Positions 1 to 9,009 of a stretch of 64,000 nucleotides of DNA are shown here, in pieces. The DNA lies in the NCBI GenBank assembly GCA_965197545.1, contig CBDANJ010000008.1, forward strand, positions 868,001 to 932,000. Reading direction: 5' to 3'. How positions within the stretch are numbered: the first letter of the stretch is position 1; each line of letters starts with the position of its first letter. Source of the stretch: CATOSP01 sp965197545. Lineage in GTDB: Bacteria; Chloroflexota; Dehalococcoidia; Lucifugimonadales; UBA3495. Below the pieces are notes generated by a model. It was not told the DNA's origin, made no database searches, and was given only the letters and a program-made list of their open reading frames with translations. The translations under genes were made by a program, and so were the position numbers.

Positions 1-125
1 CCATCGCCGACAGGGCCCGGGCCGCGGGCGCAAGCGAGGAGGAGATCGCCGAAACCGTGGGGGTCGCGTTCCTGTTCGGTGGTATGCCAGCGCTGGTCAC
101 GGGAGCCAACGCCTTCCGGAGGTAG
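1..125 (+). CDS. Carboxymuconolactone decarboxylase/AhpD-like protein, C-terminal end (partial)
   Basis: The window opens inside a reading frame (codons from base 3, stop TAG at 123-125) that gives about 40 residues with an alpha-helical pattern, including GASEEEIAETVGVAFLFGG followed by MPALVTGANAF. This matches the last helices of the carboxymuconolactone decarboxylase/AhpD fold, where a 'GAT-EEI-E-V--A--M-G-P-' pattern is usual. The catalytic CxxC or His part would lie upstream of the window and cannot be seen, so a peroxidase-type or decarboxylase role cannot be told apart. The next gene starts 90 bases later on the same strand. Confidence 0.6.
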   Translation, partial: IADRARAAGASEEEIAETVGVAFLFGGMPALVTGANAFRR

Positions 126-215
126 ATGAGGTTTTCTATGCGCGGACGCCGCTAGGTGATATCCTTGAACCGGCCCGGTGCCCAACGAGGCCCAACCTTT
201 GCGGAGGGGATTGCC

Positions 216-1133
216 ATGGTGACCAGCGAAACCGTCGCGTTCTTCAACGGTGAGCTCAAACCCGAAAGCCAGGTGGGAATCTCGATTCGAGACCGGGGCT
301 ACCTTTACGGTGACGCCGTATTCGACGCCACCAGGACCTTTGGCGGGACTCCATTCAAGCTCCGGGAGCATATCCACCGCCTCTACGACTCCCTCCGCTA
401 CCTTCGCATCGACCCCGGGATGAGCATGGAGGAAATGGAGCGGTGGTCGCAAGAAGTGGTCAACCACAACCATCCCCTCCTTCCGCCAGGCCAGGATATG
501 TGGGTAATGCAGCGCATTAGCCGGGGTGTGGAGTCCAACGAGCCCTCCGGCGCCACGGTGCTCATCGAGAGCCACGCTATCCCCTTCGCCCGGCGTGCGC
601 CACTTTACCGCGACGGCGTGAGAGTCATAACACCGTCCGTCCCTAGAATCCCGCCCCGGTTCCAAAGCCCTAGGGCCAAGACCCATAACTACCTGAACCT
701 GGTCCTGGGAGACTTGGAGGCCCAGGCTACCGACCCGGATTCATGGGCTGTCCTACTGGACGAAAGCGGCAACCTAACCGAAGGACGGGGCTCCAATATC
801 TTCCTGGTCAAGGACGGCGAAGTGACCACGCCCCGGGGGCAATTCGTCCTGGAGGGCATAACCCGGGGGATAGTGTTGGACCTTGCCCAAGGCCTGGATA
901 TGCCGGTTGGCGAGAGGGACCTTGACCTGTTCGACGCCTACACCGCCGACGAAGCCTTCCTGACCTCAACCAGCCTTTGCATCTGTCCGGTATCTTCGGT
1001 CAACGGCGCCGCCGTCGGCGATGGCCGGGTGCCCGGTCCTGTAACTCAGCGGCTAATGGCGGCCTTTAGCGACCTGGCGGGCATGGACTACGTGGCCCAG
1101 TACCTGGCGCACTTGCCCGGCAACCAAGGATAG
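216..1133 (+). CDS. PLP-dependent class IV aminotransferase (branched-chain or D-amino-acid type)
   Basis: Transfers an amino group using pyridoxal phosphate; 305 residues, normal for the family. The start is taken at ATG 216, which has GGAGGGG six bases upstream, rather than the in-frame GTG at 156, which has no ribosome site. Fold-type IV marks include the N-terminal FFNGEL and RDRGYLYGDAVFD blocks, the probable Schiff-base Lys155 in RAKTHNYLN, and the cofactor-binding stretch ESGNLTEGRGSNIFLV followed by a TRG motif. The family includes IlvE, D-alanine aminotransferase and 4-amino-4-deoxychorismate lyase. Sequence alone does not decide the substrate; the class and the start are well supported. 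Confidence 0.85.
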   Translation: MVTSETVAFFNGELKPESQVGISIRDRGYLYGDAVFDATRTFGGTPFKLREHIHRLYDSLRYLRIDPGMSMEEMERWSQEVVNHNHPLLPPGQDMWVMQRISRGVESNEPSGATVLIESHAIPFARRAPLYRDGVRVITPSVPRIPPRFQSPRAKTHNYLNLVLGDLEAQATDPDSWAVLLDESGNLTEGRGSNIFLVKDGEVTTPRGQFVLEGITRGIVLDLAQGLDMPVGERDLDLFDAYTADEAFLTSTSLCICPVSSVNGAAVGDGRVPGPVTQRLMAAFSDLAGMDYVAQYLAHLPGNQG

Positions 1134-1397
1134 CATCCGAAAGCATCACCAATAGGCGCAATTTTCTTTTCCGGCGAGTTGTAAGCGGCTCTTCAGACTT
1201 CAACATCCCTTTCGCAGGATTATGTTGGTTGTTGCGACGTTTGGGATTTAATTAGCGAATCCGAGGAAGTCATCACATTTTCTCGAAAGTGGGGATTTCT
1301 GGAATACTGAACTTGCAACCCAGGAATGGCGAATCTAAACCATACCAAGTCAGGCAGGTCCGTAATGTGATTCTTCGACACGGGATAGGAATCGACG

Positions 1398-1607
1398 ATG
1401 ATGAAATATGAAATGATTATCTATTGGAGCGAAGAGGACGGGGCATTTCTCGTGGAAGTGCCAGAGTTGGTTGGGTGCATGGCCGACGGCGCAACATACC
1501 GGGAAGCCGTGGATAGTGCGGAAGTCATAATGCGAGAATGGATTGATACCGCCAAAGTGTTGGGACGCCCCATTCCGGAACCAAAGCCCCATCTCATGTC
1601 CTCCTAA
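1398..1607 (+). CDS. HicB-like antitoxin domain protein (orphan)
   Basis: A 69-residue protein with the HicB N-terminal fold: a first strand MIIYWSEEDGAFLVEVPEL, the usual 'GCMADGATYREAVDSAEV' helix and a C-terminal IPEPKP motif. In HicAB systems this domain binds and neutralises the HicA mRNA interferase. It lacks the C-terminal DNA-binding extension found in longer HicB proteins. No intact hicA is adjacent; the 264-base stretch upstream holds only a possible HicA-like tail (see findings). A weak AGGA ribosome site lies upstream. Many such short HicB-like proteins exist without partners, so antitoxin function here is unproven. Confidence 0.7.
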   Translation: MMKYEMIIYWSEEDGAFLVEVPELVGCMADGATYREAVDSAEVIMREWIDTAKVLGRPIPEPKPHLMSS

Positions 1608-1640
1608 ATGAGTCCCGAATAGGAACGCAAGGAGGCTATT

Positions 1641-2546
1641 ATGCCTGAGCTATTGGACCAGGTCGTAGAGCCGGCGGAGGCCGAACAACTTGCCACTGGC
1701 TTCGAGTTCACCGAAGGACCCGTATGGCATATTGATGGTTACTGGCTGTTCGTGGATATTCGCCGGAGCCTGATATTCCGCATGATGCCCGGCGGCGCAC
1801 CCGAAGTCTTCCGTGACAACAGCAACGGTTCCAATGGACTGACCTTCGACCTCCAGGGCCGCCTTATCATGTGCGAAGGCGACGGCCGCCGCCTGACCCG
1901 CATGGAATCCGATGGGGCGATTACTCCCATAGCCGAACGCTCCGATGGCAAGCGGTTGAACCGGCCCAACGACGTGGTGGTCCGCTCCGACGGCAGCATC
2001 TTCTTCACCAACCCCAGCGGTAGAATTGAGGAGTCGGAACGGGAACTGGACTTCGCCGGGGTCCACCGGATCGCGCCTGACGGAACAGTTACCGCCGTTA
2101 CCGGGGAGCTTAGATTCCCCAACGGAATCGCATTCTCTCCCGATGAAAGCGTCCTGTACGTTGCCATTACCCGCCGCGACGATGGGTGCATCCAGGAAAA
2201 GGAGCGGGGAGAAGTTTGCACCCACCAACTAATCCGCGCCTTCGACGTGGCCGCGAACGGTTCGCTGAGCAACGAGCGGGTGTTTGCCAACATGTTCTCC
2301 GCCGCCGACGGCGTGCCCGACGGCATGAAGGTCGACAGTGAAGGAAGGGTCTTTTGCACCGGGTCCGAGGGGTGTTGGGTTTTCGACGCCGCGGGCAACC
2401 CGTTGGGTATCATCCGGCTGCCGGAAATCCCAGCCAACTGCGCCTGGGGCGGTCCGGACCACCGCACCATGCTCTTCACAGCCCGGACGTCAGTGTACAG
2501 CATGAGAATGAAGGCGCCGGGGGTCCGCCTGCCGAGGACCGGGTAA
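1641..2546 (+). CDS. SMP-30/gluconolactonase-like protein
   Basis: A 301-residue six-bladed beta-propeller of the SMP-30/gluconolactonase/LRE family, which binds a divalent metal and hydrolyses sugar lactones or similar esters. Visible marks are the metal-ligand region TEGPVW near residue 25, a NGL turn, RPNDVVV with DGSIFFTNPSG near 110-125, RFPNGIAFSPDE near 160, and PDGMKVDSEGRVF near 230. No signal peptide, so cytoplasmic. AAGGAGG at 1629-1635 fixes the ATG start. It is the first gene of a short run with a flavin amine oxidase and an enolase-superfamily enzyme, which suggests a catabolic cluster. A second family member lies at 48420-49364. Confidence 0.85.
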   Translation: MPELLDQVVEPAEAEQLATGFEFTEGPVWHIDGYWLFVDIRRSLIFRMMPGGAPEVFRDNSNGSNGLTFDLQGRLIMCEGDGRRLTRMESDGAITPIAERSDGKRLNRPNDVVVRSDGSIFFTNPSGRIEESERELDFAGVHRIAPDGTVTAVTGELRFPNGIAFSPDESVLYVAITRRDDGCIQEKERGEVCTHQLIRAFDVAANGSLSNERVFANMFSAADGVPDGMKVDSEGRVFCTGSEGCWVFDAAGNPLGIIRLPEIPANCAWGGPDHRTMLFTARTSVYSMRMKAPGVRLPRTG

Positions 2547-2579
2547 CGCGGTGGAAGCGTGATTGGAGAGTAACCTTAT

Positions 2580-3722
2580 ATGGCGATATACGACGCGATA
2601 GTCATCGGGGTCGGGGGAATGGGCAGCGCCGCCTTATACCAGATGGCCAGGCGGGGAATGAACGTCATAGGCCTGGACCGGTACGACATACCCAACGAGA
2701 TGGGTTCATCCCACGGCATTTCCCGGATCATACGCCTCACCTATCACGAACACCCGTCATACGTGCCGTTGATGCGCCGCGCCTATGAACTCTGGCGGCA
2801 ACTGGAGAACACCGTTGACGAACGGCTCCTGATAACCACCGGCATCGTGAACGCGGGCAAGGAGAGCAGCGGCGTTTTCCAGGGGTCGAAACTCTCCTGC
2901 GACGTACACAGCATTCCCCACGAGATACTTTCCGGTCCGGAAATCAACGAACGGTTCCCAGGCTACCAGTTGCCCGAAGACTCGGTCGCCGTCTACCAGC
3001 CCGACGGCGGGTTTCTACTCTCGGAGCGCTGCATCGTGGCCAATGTCAACGCCGCCCTCGAACTGGGCGCGGAAGTGCATGGCCGGGAACCGGCGATATT
3101 CTGGAGACCTACCCGGGCAGGGGTACGCGTCGAGACCCACCGCTCCGACTATGACGCCCGCAGGCTTGTGATCGCCGCGGGGGCGTGGTCCGGGCAAATG
3201 GAAGGCTTGTTGGGGCCGCTGGCGGTACCGGAACGCCAGGTGTTGGGTTGGTTCCAGCCTTCGCGCCCCGAGCTGTTCAGGCCGGACCGGTTCCCCGTGT
3301 TCAGCGTAGAGTTCGACGAAGGCAGGTTTTACGGTTATCCGTCCTACGGTATACCTGGATTCAAGATCGGAAAATACCATCATTTGGGGCAGAAGGTGGA
3401 CCCCGACAACATGGACCGGGAAGCTCATTCCGAGGACGAGATGGTGTTGCGGGGATTCACCCGCCGGTACATGCCCCTCGCCGCGGGTCCCACTGTCGCC
3501 CTCAAGACCTGCATGTTCACCAACACCCCGGACGAGCATTTCATCCTGGACAAGCACCCTAACCATCCTCAGGTGTCCATCGCCGCGGGTTTCTCTGGTC
3601 ACGGGTTCAAGTTTTGCAGCGTGGTCGGCGAAATAATGGCGGACCTGGCCCAGGAAGGGGAGACCGATCACGACCTGAGCCTCTTCAAACTGGACCGGTT
3701 CGACGGCGCTCAAACTGCCTGA
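2580..3722 (+). CDS. Sarcosine oxidase/N-methyltryptophan oxidase-like flavoprotein (DAO family)
   Basis: Oxidises an N-methyl amino acid or related secondary amine with FAD, producing H2O2. The 380 residues match monomeric sarcosine oxidase (about 390). The Rossmann motif VIGVGGMGSAA starts near residue 8 and is followed by SSHGISRIIR. The C-terminal block KTCMFTNTPDEHFILD contains Cys311, which aligns with the Cys that carries covalently bound FAD in this family; the FSGHGFKFCSVVGE segment lines the active site. The ATG follows the preceding stop by 33 bases with GGAGAG upstream, so it is probably cotranscribed with the SMP-30 gene. Exact substrate unknown. Confidence 0.85.
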   Translation: MAIYDAIVIGVGGMGSAALYQMARRGMNVIGLDRYDIPNEMGSSHGISRIIRLTYHEHPSYVPLMRRAYELWRQLENTVDERLLITTGIVNAGKESSGVFQGSKLSCDVHSIPHEILSGPEINERFPGYQLPEDSVAVYQPDGGFLLSERCIVANVNAALELGAEVHGREPAIFWRPTRAGVRVETHRSDYDARRLVIAAGAWSGQMEGLLGPLAVPERQVLGWFQPSRPELFRPDRFPVFSVEFDEGRFYGYPSYGIPGFKIGKYHHLGQKVDPDNMDREAHSEDEMVLRGFTRRYMPLAAGPTVALKTCMFTNTPDEHFILDKHPNHPQVSIAAGFSGHGFKFCSVVGEIMADLAQEGETDHDLSLFKLDRFDGAQTA

Positions 3723-3797
3723 CCAAGTCTGCATTTCCCGGGCCGGGGCGCTGATCCCGTTCTGGGCGTCCCCGGCGGCGATCACCAAGGAGGTCCC

Positions 3798-4973
3798 ATG
3801 AAGATCACCGACATCGAGGCCATCGCCCTGGTATGGCCTCCGCCCGAAAAACATTTCTGGACCGCGTTACGCCCCATTGGACGGGTCAACGAGTTGCTGG
3901 TGCGCGTATATACCGACGAGGGGATAGTAGGCATCGGCGAAGCCCACGGCGCAGGGCAGGGGTTCCCAGGCATCTACCAGGAAAGCTCCGATGGCGCCAT
4001 CGAGGCGGCGGGAGCGTCCAAGTTGGTTGTGGAGGTCCTAAAACCGCTTCTGATAGGTGAAGACCCGCTGGACAACGAGCGGTTGTGGGAGAAGATGTTC
4101 CGCCTAAACCACCAGATTGGCTGGGCAGGAGCTGGCTGGGGACGCCCCCAGGTGCTGACCGGGATCGCCGGAGTTGACATCGCCCTGTGGGACATCAAGG
4201 GCAAGGCCGCCAACCTGCCCGTCTACAAGCTACTCGGAGGAGCGCGCAACACTGTACCCTGCTACGTCACCGGCGGCTACTATCAGGATGGCAAGACGGT
4301 GGCGGACCTGGTCCAAGAATGCGAGACCTACGCCGACATGGGATACCGGGCAATCAAGCTGAAGATCGGCCACGTGGCGGTTGAGGAAGACGTGGAGCGA
4401 GTCAGGGCAGTCCGCGAGTCCTTGGGTCCGGATATTGACCTGATGCTTGATGTCAACGAGGGATATGACGTGCCCACCGCCATCCGCGCCGCTAGGCTGT
4501 TGGAGCCCTTCGGAATCCGCTGGTTGGAGGAGCCGGTCCACTGGTACGATCGCATCGAAGGGTTGGGACAGGTGGCGGCGTCCACCACCATCCCCATAGC
4601 TTCCGGTGAAAACGCGCAACACCGGTGGGACGCGCGGGACCTAATCAATAGAGGCGGCGTCAAGGTGATGCAGTTCGATTGCACGCGGAACAGCGGAATA
4701 ACCGAGTGCCTGAAAATCGCCGGAATGTGCGCCATGAACAATGTTCGGCTCGCCCCCCACCATGACCCCCAGGTGCATGGGCACCTGGTAGCGGGGCTGG
4801 ACGTCGGTGAGATCGTGGAGACCTTCCCCACCGCAGACCGGGACCCTATCTGGGAAGAGCTGTTCACGGTGCGCCCGGAGATCAATAACAGCGAGATGAC
4901 GCTGCTCGACCGTCCCGGTTGGGGCATCGAGTTGGACGAGGCGGCCCTTCAAGCAAGAGGGGTGTGGGCGTGA
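3798..4973 (+). CDS. Enolase-superfamily (mandelate racemase/muconate lactonising) enzyme, probable sugar-acid dehydratase
   Basis: Abstracts the alpha-proton of a carboxylate substrate with Mg2+ help; 391 residues. The capping domain is at 1-120 and the barrel holds a KLK motif (Lys187, Lys189), the metal ligands Asp218 with Asn220, Glu244 in WLEEP and Glu271 in SGEN, and a His pair at 321-322 in APHHDPQ. This arrangement resembles the mandelate-racemase/galactonate-dehydratase side of the superfamily. AAGGAGG at 3787-3793 sets the start. It follows the oxidase by 75 bases and is probably in the same operon. Enolase-superfamily paralogues are expanded in SAR202-type bacteria. The exact acid used is unknown. 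Confidence 0.85.
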   Translation: MKITDIEAIALVWPPPEKHFWTALRPIGRVNELLVRVYTDEGIVGIGEAHGAGQGFPGIYQESSDGAIEAAGASKLVVEVLKPLLIGEDPLDNERLWEKMFRLNHQIGWAGAGWGRPQVLTGIAGVDIALWDIKGKAANLPVYKLLGGARNTVPCYVTGGYYQDGKTVADLVQECETYADMGYRAIKLKIGHVAVEEDVERVRAVRESLGPDIDLMLDVNEGYDVPTAIRAARLLEPFGIRWLEEPVHWYDRIEGLGQVAASTTIPIASGENAQHRWDARDLINRGGVKVMQFDCTRNSGITECLKIAGMCAMNNVRLAPHHDPQVHGHLVAGLDVGEIVETFPTADRDPIWEELFTVRPEINNSEMTLLDRPGWGIELDEAALQARGVWA

Positions 4974-5067
4974 CCGGAGGTCTCACTAAAAACGCCAGCA
5001 GACGAAAATTATCTGTCGACTATATCCGTCGAAACCTAGCAGTCGAATCGTATCTGTAAAGGAAGCA

Positions 5068-5955
5068 ATGAGCTATTTGACCATACACGAAAGACCAGAC
5101 GTAGAGTTGGAGCAACTCATCATCGCGTTCGCCGGATGGGCTGACGCCGCCGAGGCCGCGACCAATACAGTGAAGTACATTCAGCGGCGTCTGGGAGCCA
5201 AGAAGTTCGCCGAGATAGACCCGGAAGAGTTCTACGACTTTACGCAGACCCGGCCCACCTCCCTCCGAACCAAAGACGGCCGCCGCCGGACACGTTGGCC
5301 CGCCAATGAATTCTCCTGGGCGGTGAAGCCGGGGCAGTCGAAGGGGGTGTTGTTCTTTCTCGGTGTGGAACCCAACCTGAGATGGCGGGCATTCGCCGAC
5401 ACCATCTCCGACCTCGCGGTGGAAATGGGCGTCGATACCGTGGTGCATCTGGGCGCGCTATTGGACGCCGTGCCTCACACGCGGGATGTCCGGGTCACTG
5501 GTTCGGCCACTCATCCGGACTTGCGGAAGACCTTCGAGAACCGGGAGATTCGCTCCTCCAACTACCAGGGTCCCACCGGCATTAGTTCCGTAGTGCTGGA
5601 GGCGTGCGCCAACCAGGGGATGGACTACGCTTCGTTGTGGGGGCACACCTCCCATTACCTGCAAGCCGCGCCCAACTACCGGGTAAGCCTGACCCTGGCG
5701 GGGTCATTGTCCAGGTTGTTAGACATAACCGTGGACCTTAAAGACCTGGAAGGGGCCGCAGAGATGTTCGACGAAGAAGTGGCGAAGGCCATCGACGACG
5801 ACGAACAGATCAAGTCTTATGTGGAGAAGTTGGAAGGACGCTACGACGAATCGACCCCGCCCCCGGAGATGCCCGACCCGTCGGAGGTGGTCCGAGACCT
5901 AGAACAATACCTACGCTCCGAACAACGCCGAAGGCCAGGGGAACCGGGTGGGTGA
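5068..5955 (+). CDS. PAC2 family protein (proteasome-assembly-chaperone-like fold)
   Basis: A 295-residue protein with the PAC2 pattern: an N-terminal IIAFAGWADAAEAATNTVKY block, a central VHLGALLDAVPHTR strand-turn, and a later GPTGISSVVLEACANQGMDYASLWGH segment. Archaeal and actinobacterial members are linked to proteasome biology or have ATP-grasp-like neighbours, but the bacterial role is poorly defined. The last 60 residues are acidic and charged (a DDDEQ stretch, then proline-rich). ATG 5068 is preceded by AAGGAAG. It lies alone between the catabolic run and the ABC transporter genes, so context adds little. Confidence 0.8.
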   Translation: MSYLTIHERPDVELEQLIIAFAGWADAAEAATNTVKYIQRRLGAKKFAEIDPEEFYDFTQTRPTSLRTKDGRRRTRWPANEFSWAVKPGQSKGVLFFLGVEPNLRWRAFADTISDLAVEMGVDTVVHLGALLDAVPHTRDVRVTGSATHPDLRKTFENREIRSSNYQGPTGISSVVLEACANQGMDYASLWGHTSHYLQAAPNYRVSLTLAGSLSRLLDITVDLKDLEGAAEMFDEEVAKAIDDDEQIKSYVEKLEGRYDESTPPPEMPDPSEVVRDLEQYLRSEQRRRPGEPGG

Positions 5956-6060
5956 CACGGCGAGGGGTCACATTTGACTATTTGTGGCGTGAGCGTATCC
6001 TTCAACAATTGTTGGTCCCCGTTGTCGGATATTAATTTCGTGTTCCCAAGGAGGCACCGT

Positions 6061-7740
6061 ATGTCCAGCAGATTCGCCCTCACCGCAACGTTTTCCTTAC
6101 TCCTCGCGCTAATATTGGCCTGCGGCGGGACCGCTCCCGCCGAACAAGTGGTCGTTGAAAAAGAGGTTGTAACGGAACGGGAGGTGGTGAAAGAAGTGCC
6201 TCGCGACGTAGTCGTGGAGAAAGAAGTTGTCAGGGAAGTCATAAAGGAAGTGCCCGTAGTCAAGGAAGTCCTGAGAGACGCTCCCAGCAAGCCGGACCCT
6301 CGCCCGGGGAAGATAAGCTGGACTTCGGGTCAGTCTTTGGCGTCTCCTGATTCCCACGTGTGGGCTGTCGGCGGAGACGGGCAGATTTTTAGGAACACCT
6401 TCGAAGGAATTACGCAAGAGCTTGGATACGGCGTGGCCGGTCCGGCTCTTGCAGAGGACTGGACACTTGACTCCGACAACGTAACCTGGACTTTCAATCT
6501 ACGGAAAGGGGTCAAGTTCCACAACGGTGACCCCGTTACCGCTGAGGATGTACAGTTTTCGATTTTGAGACTTCGTGACAGTCCGACCGGCAACCTCAAG
6601 TTTCAGGCGCGGCATGTTGAAGACGTTGTGGTGGTGGACCCTGATACGATACAGCTCATCACCAAGGCGCCCAGCCCTACTAACCTGATTTTTGTCGATG
6701 CGGCCAGGGTGTACAGCAAGGCGCAGGCCGAGCTCGATGGCGAAAGGTTCTTCGAAGAATTCATTGGGACCGGACCCTGGAAATTCGATGAATGGACTCC
6801 GGGCACCAAGTTCAGTTGGGTTAGGAATGACGACTGGTGGGGCGATTTCGCGGACGGAGCAGCGAGCAGTCTGGAACATCGGCCTATCCCTGAACCGGCC
6901 ACCGCCGTCGCGGCGGTCCTATCCGGTGGCGTGGACATTGTCATCAGGCTGGCGAACGAGCCTGCGGAAAAGTTTGATGATGCGGATGGCTACCACACAG
7001 AGTCCCGTGCATCTACCGCGAATACGGCGTTTTGCGTGAAGGCGGATACTCCTCCGTTCAATGACGCGAAGCTGAGGCTCGCAATGGACTACGCGATTGA
7101 CAGAAAAAGCATCGTGGAAGACATCGCCGGTTTCGGGACTCCACTGGCGGTCCGTTCATCGCCCGACTCTCCCTGGACTCCCACCGAGTTGCAGCCGCGG
7201 TTCTTCAACCCGGATATGGTGAAGCAACTGGTCTCGGAGTCGAACTACGATGGGATTGAATTCAGGTTCATCACGCGCACCCGCAGGACTCCCAAAGACG
7301 TGGAAATCGCGGAATTCATGACAGCCACCTGGCAACAACTGGGGCTAAACGCGACCCTGGAAGTCCTGGGCGACGCTGCATTCTCTCAGCGTCGCAAAGG
7401 TGGCGACTACGAGATATTCCTTACCTCGTGGGGTCTCAGCAATCCGCCGCACAACTTCAACGCGCACATGATCGGGCACCAGATCGGATATCATGCCACG
7501 CACCCCGACTTCCAAGAACTGACTGAGGCAATGGCTGTTGAGATGGATCCCGGGAAGTTCGATGCAATGGTCCAAGACATCCAGCGCCGACTCTACGATG
7601 ATCCGGCCTGCTATCACATCTTCACTTACCCGAATTTGTATGGAGTATCGGACCGGGTACAGGAACTGGTGAATTTGCCAGGTGACATAAGCATCCTATA
7701 CGACAAGACGGTTTTGGCGCCCAACGCGCGAGGGCAGTAA
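6061..7740 (+). CDS. ABC transporter substrate-binding lipoprotein, family 5 (peptide/nickel type)
   Basis: Captures a ligand outside the membrane for import; 559 residues. ATG 6061 is chosen because AAGGAGG (6048-6054) precedes it and a lipoprotein signal follows at once: a hydrophobic core then ILACGG, with Cys as the lipidated residue. Residues about 30-75 form an unusual Val/Glu/Lys-rich linker with repeated KEV/REV units, typical of anchored binding proteins in Chloroflexota. The domain then shows WTFNLRKGVKFHNGDPVTAEDV, a hallmark of SBP_bac_5. Two permease genes follow 117 bases downstream. No ATPase genes lie here; a matching ATPase pair is at 27006-29164. Confidence 0.9.
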   Translation: MSSRFALTATFSLLLALILACGGTAPAEQVVVEKEVVTEREVVKEVPRDVVVEKEVVREVIKEVPVVKEVLRDAPSKPDPRPGKISWTSGQSLASPDSHVWAVGGDGQIFRNTFEGITQELGYGVAGPALAEDWTLDSDNVTWTFNLRKGVKFHNGDPVTAEDVQFSILRLRDSPTGNLKFQARHVEDVVVVDPDTIQLITKAPSPTNLIFVDAARVYSKAQAELDGERFFEEFIGTGPWKFDEWTPGTKFSWVRNDDWWGDFADGAASSLEHRPIPEPATAVAAVLSGGVDIVIRLANEPAEKFDDADGYHTESRASTANTAFCVKADTPPFNDAKLRLAMDYAIDRKSIVEDIAGFGTPLAVRSSPDSPWTPTELQPRFFNPDMVKQLVSESNYDGIEFRFITRTRRTPKDVEIAEFMTATWQQLGLNATLEVLGDAAFSQRRKGGDYEIFLTSWGLSNPPHNFNAHMIGHQIGYHATHPDFQELTEAMAVEMDPGKFDAMVQDIQRRLYDDPACYHIFTYPNLYGVSDRVQELVNLPGDISILYDKTVLAPNARGQ

Positions 7741-7857
7741 GTATACGCGGGCGCCGTGTGACGTTACCTTGGGTTCCCCGCAGGTGGAGGGCATGGTCCG
7801 TTTAGGCGAAACTGCGGTTAACGATGCCTCCTGTATCGGGGGATAGGGGATGCGCCG

Positions 7858-8793
7858 GTGTTAAGGTATGTCCAAAGGAGGGCGCTTACCAGCATCGTAT
7901 CCATTCTTGGCATATCGGTAATCGCCTTCCTGCTTCCTCGTTTGGCCCCTGGAGACCCGGCTCTCGTTCTCATGTCGGATGACGCCACGGATGAGATCAT
8001 TCAGGAAACGCGGGAATTCTGGGGGCTTAACAAACCACTCTACGAGCAGTACTACATCTTCATAGTCCGCGCCGCTAGGTTTGACCTGGGGACCTCTCTG
8101 GTCACTGGGCGGTCGACCATTGAGACCGTCAAGGACTTCTTTCCGAACACCATCAAATTAGCCCTGGTGGCCTGGGTCTGGTCTGTCCTCGTGTCTATCC
8201 CCCTCGGTGTAGTGGCCGCGCTACACCGGAATAAGATTCCGGACATCGTCATCCGGCTGTTCGCGATGCTGGGGCGGGGAATGCCCAACTTTTGGCTGGG
8301 GATTATGCTCATCCTGCTATTCGCCGTCGTCTGGAAGATTCTCCCGGCCTTCGGGATTGGCGAGGGGTTTTTCGGCCAGGCGAAGCACTTGATCCTCCCA
8401 GGCTTCGTCCTGGGCTCGGCGTTTATGGCATTGCTCGTCCGGATGGTCCGCTCGGAGATGCTGGAGGTATTGAACGAAGACTACGTAAGGACCGCCCGCG
8501 CGAAGGGTCTTACTAATAGGATGGTTATTTACCGTCATGCGCTGCGAAATGCCCTCATCCCTGTGGTTACTATTCTGGGTCTGGAAATTGGGGGCTTGAT
8601 CGGTGGTTCCATCATCACAGAGACGGTGTTTGCCTACCCCGGTCTGGGCCGGTTAACGGTCCAGAGTATTCAGGGGTTGGACTACCCTATGGTGCAAACC
8701 CTGGTCCTGATCTTTGCCCTGATATATGTATCGGCGAGTTTTATAGTGGATGTCCTGTATGGTTACCTCGATCCACGTATTCGCTATCAATGA
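7858..8793 (+). CDS. ABC transporter permease, DppB/OppB type
   Basis: Inner-membrane channel subunit of a peptide-type importer; 311 residues with six predicted membrane helices. The N-terminus MLRYVQRRALTSIVSILGIS and the motif PGDPALVLMSDDA are classic for DppB. The EAA loop that contacts the ATPase reads RTARAKGLTNRMVIYRHALRN near residue 212. GTG 7858 is used, with a GGGGAT-type ribosome site just upstream. It belongs with the binding protein upstream and the second permease downstream. Confidence 0.92.
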   Translation: MLRYVQRRALTSIVSILGISVIAFLLPRLAPGDPALVLMSDDATDEIIQETREFWGLNKPLYEQYYIFIVRAARFDLGTSLVTGRSTIETVKDFFPNTIKLALVAWVWSVLVSIPLGVVAALHRNKIPDIVIRLFAMLGRGMPNFWLGIMLILLFAVVWKILPAFGIGEGFFGQAKHLILPGFVLGSAFMALLVRMVRSEMLEVLNEDYVRTARAKGLTNRMVIYRHALRNALIPVVTILGLEIGGLIGGSIITETVFAYPGLGRLTVQSIQGLDYPMVQTLVLIFALIYVSASFIVDVLYGYLDPRIRYQ

Positions 8794-8802
8794 ATTATTC
8801 CT

Positions 8803-8962
8803 GGAATTGAGCCTGTCCCATAAGCCAGGGTCGGTTTCGGATATCGTCAACAAGAGCCATATAGTCGCCATAACTGATTCATATCTATGCGTGTTACGCC
8901 AATTATCAAGCTCATTGTGACGCCTTACATCTCTCCCCAACTTCATGGGACAGGCTCAATTG
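8803..8962. repeat. Small inverted-repeat element (MITE-like) between two permease genes
   Basis: The 216-base gap between the two permease genes contains a perfect 17-bp inverted repeat (AATTGAGCCTGTCCCAT at 8805-8821 and its complement at 8945-8961) about 123 bases apart. The pair is flanked by TTCCT on both sides (8798-8802 and 8963-8967), which looks like a target duplication. No coding frame is seen inside. It could be a miniature transposable element, or a stem that affects coupling of the two genes. The repeat is seen directly; the mobile origin is inferred. Confidence 0.55.
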
Positions 8963-9009
8963 TTCCTTAAACCGAATGGTCCTAACCATCTCTCTTTGGC
9001 GATGGAGCT

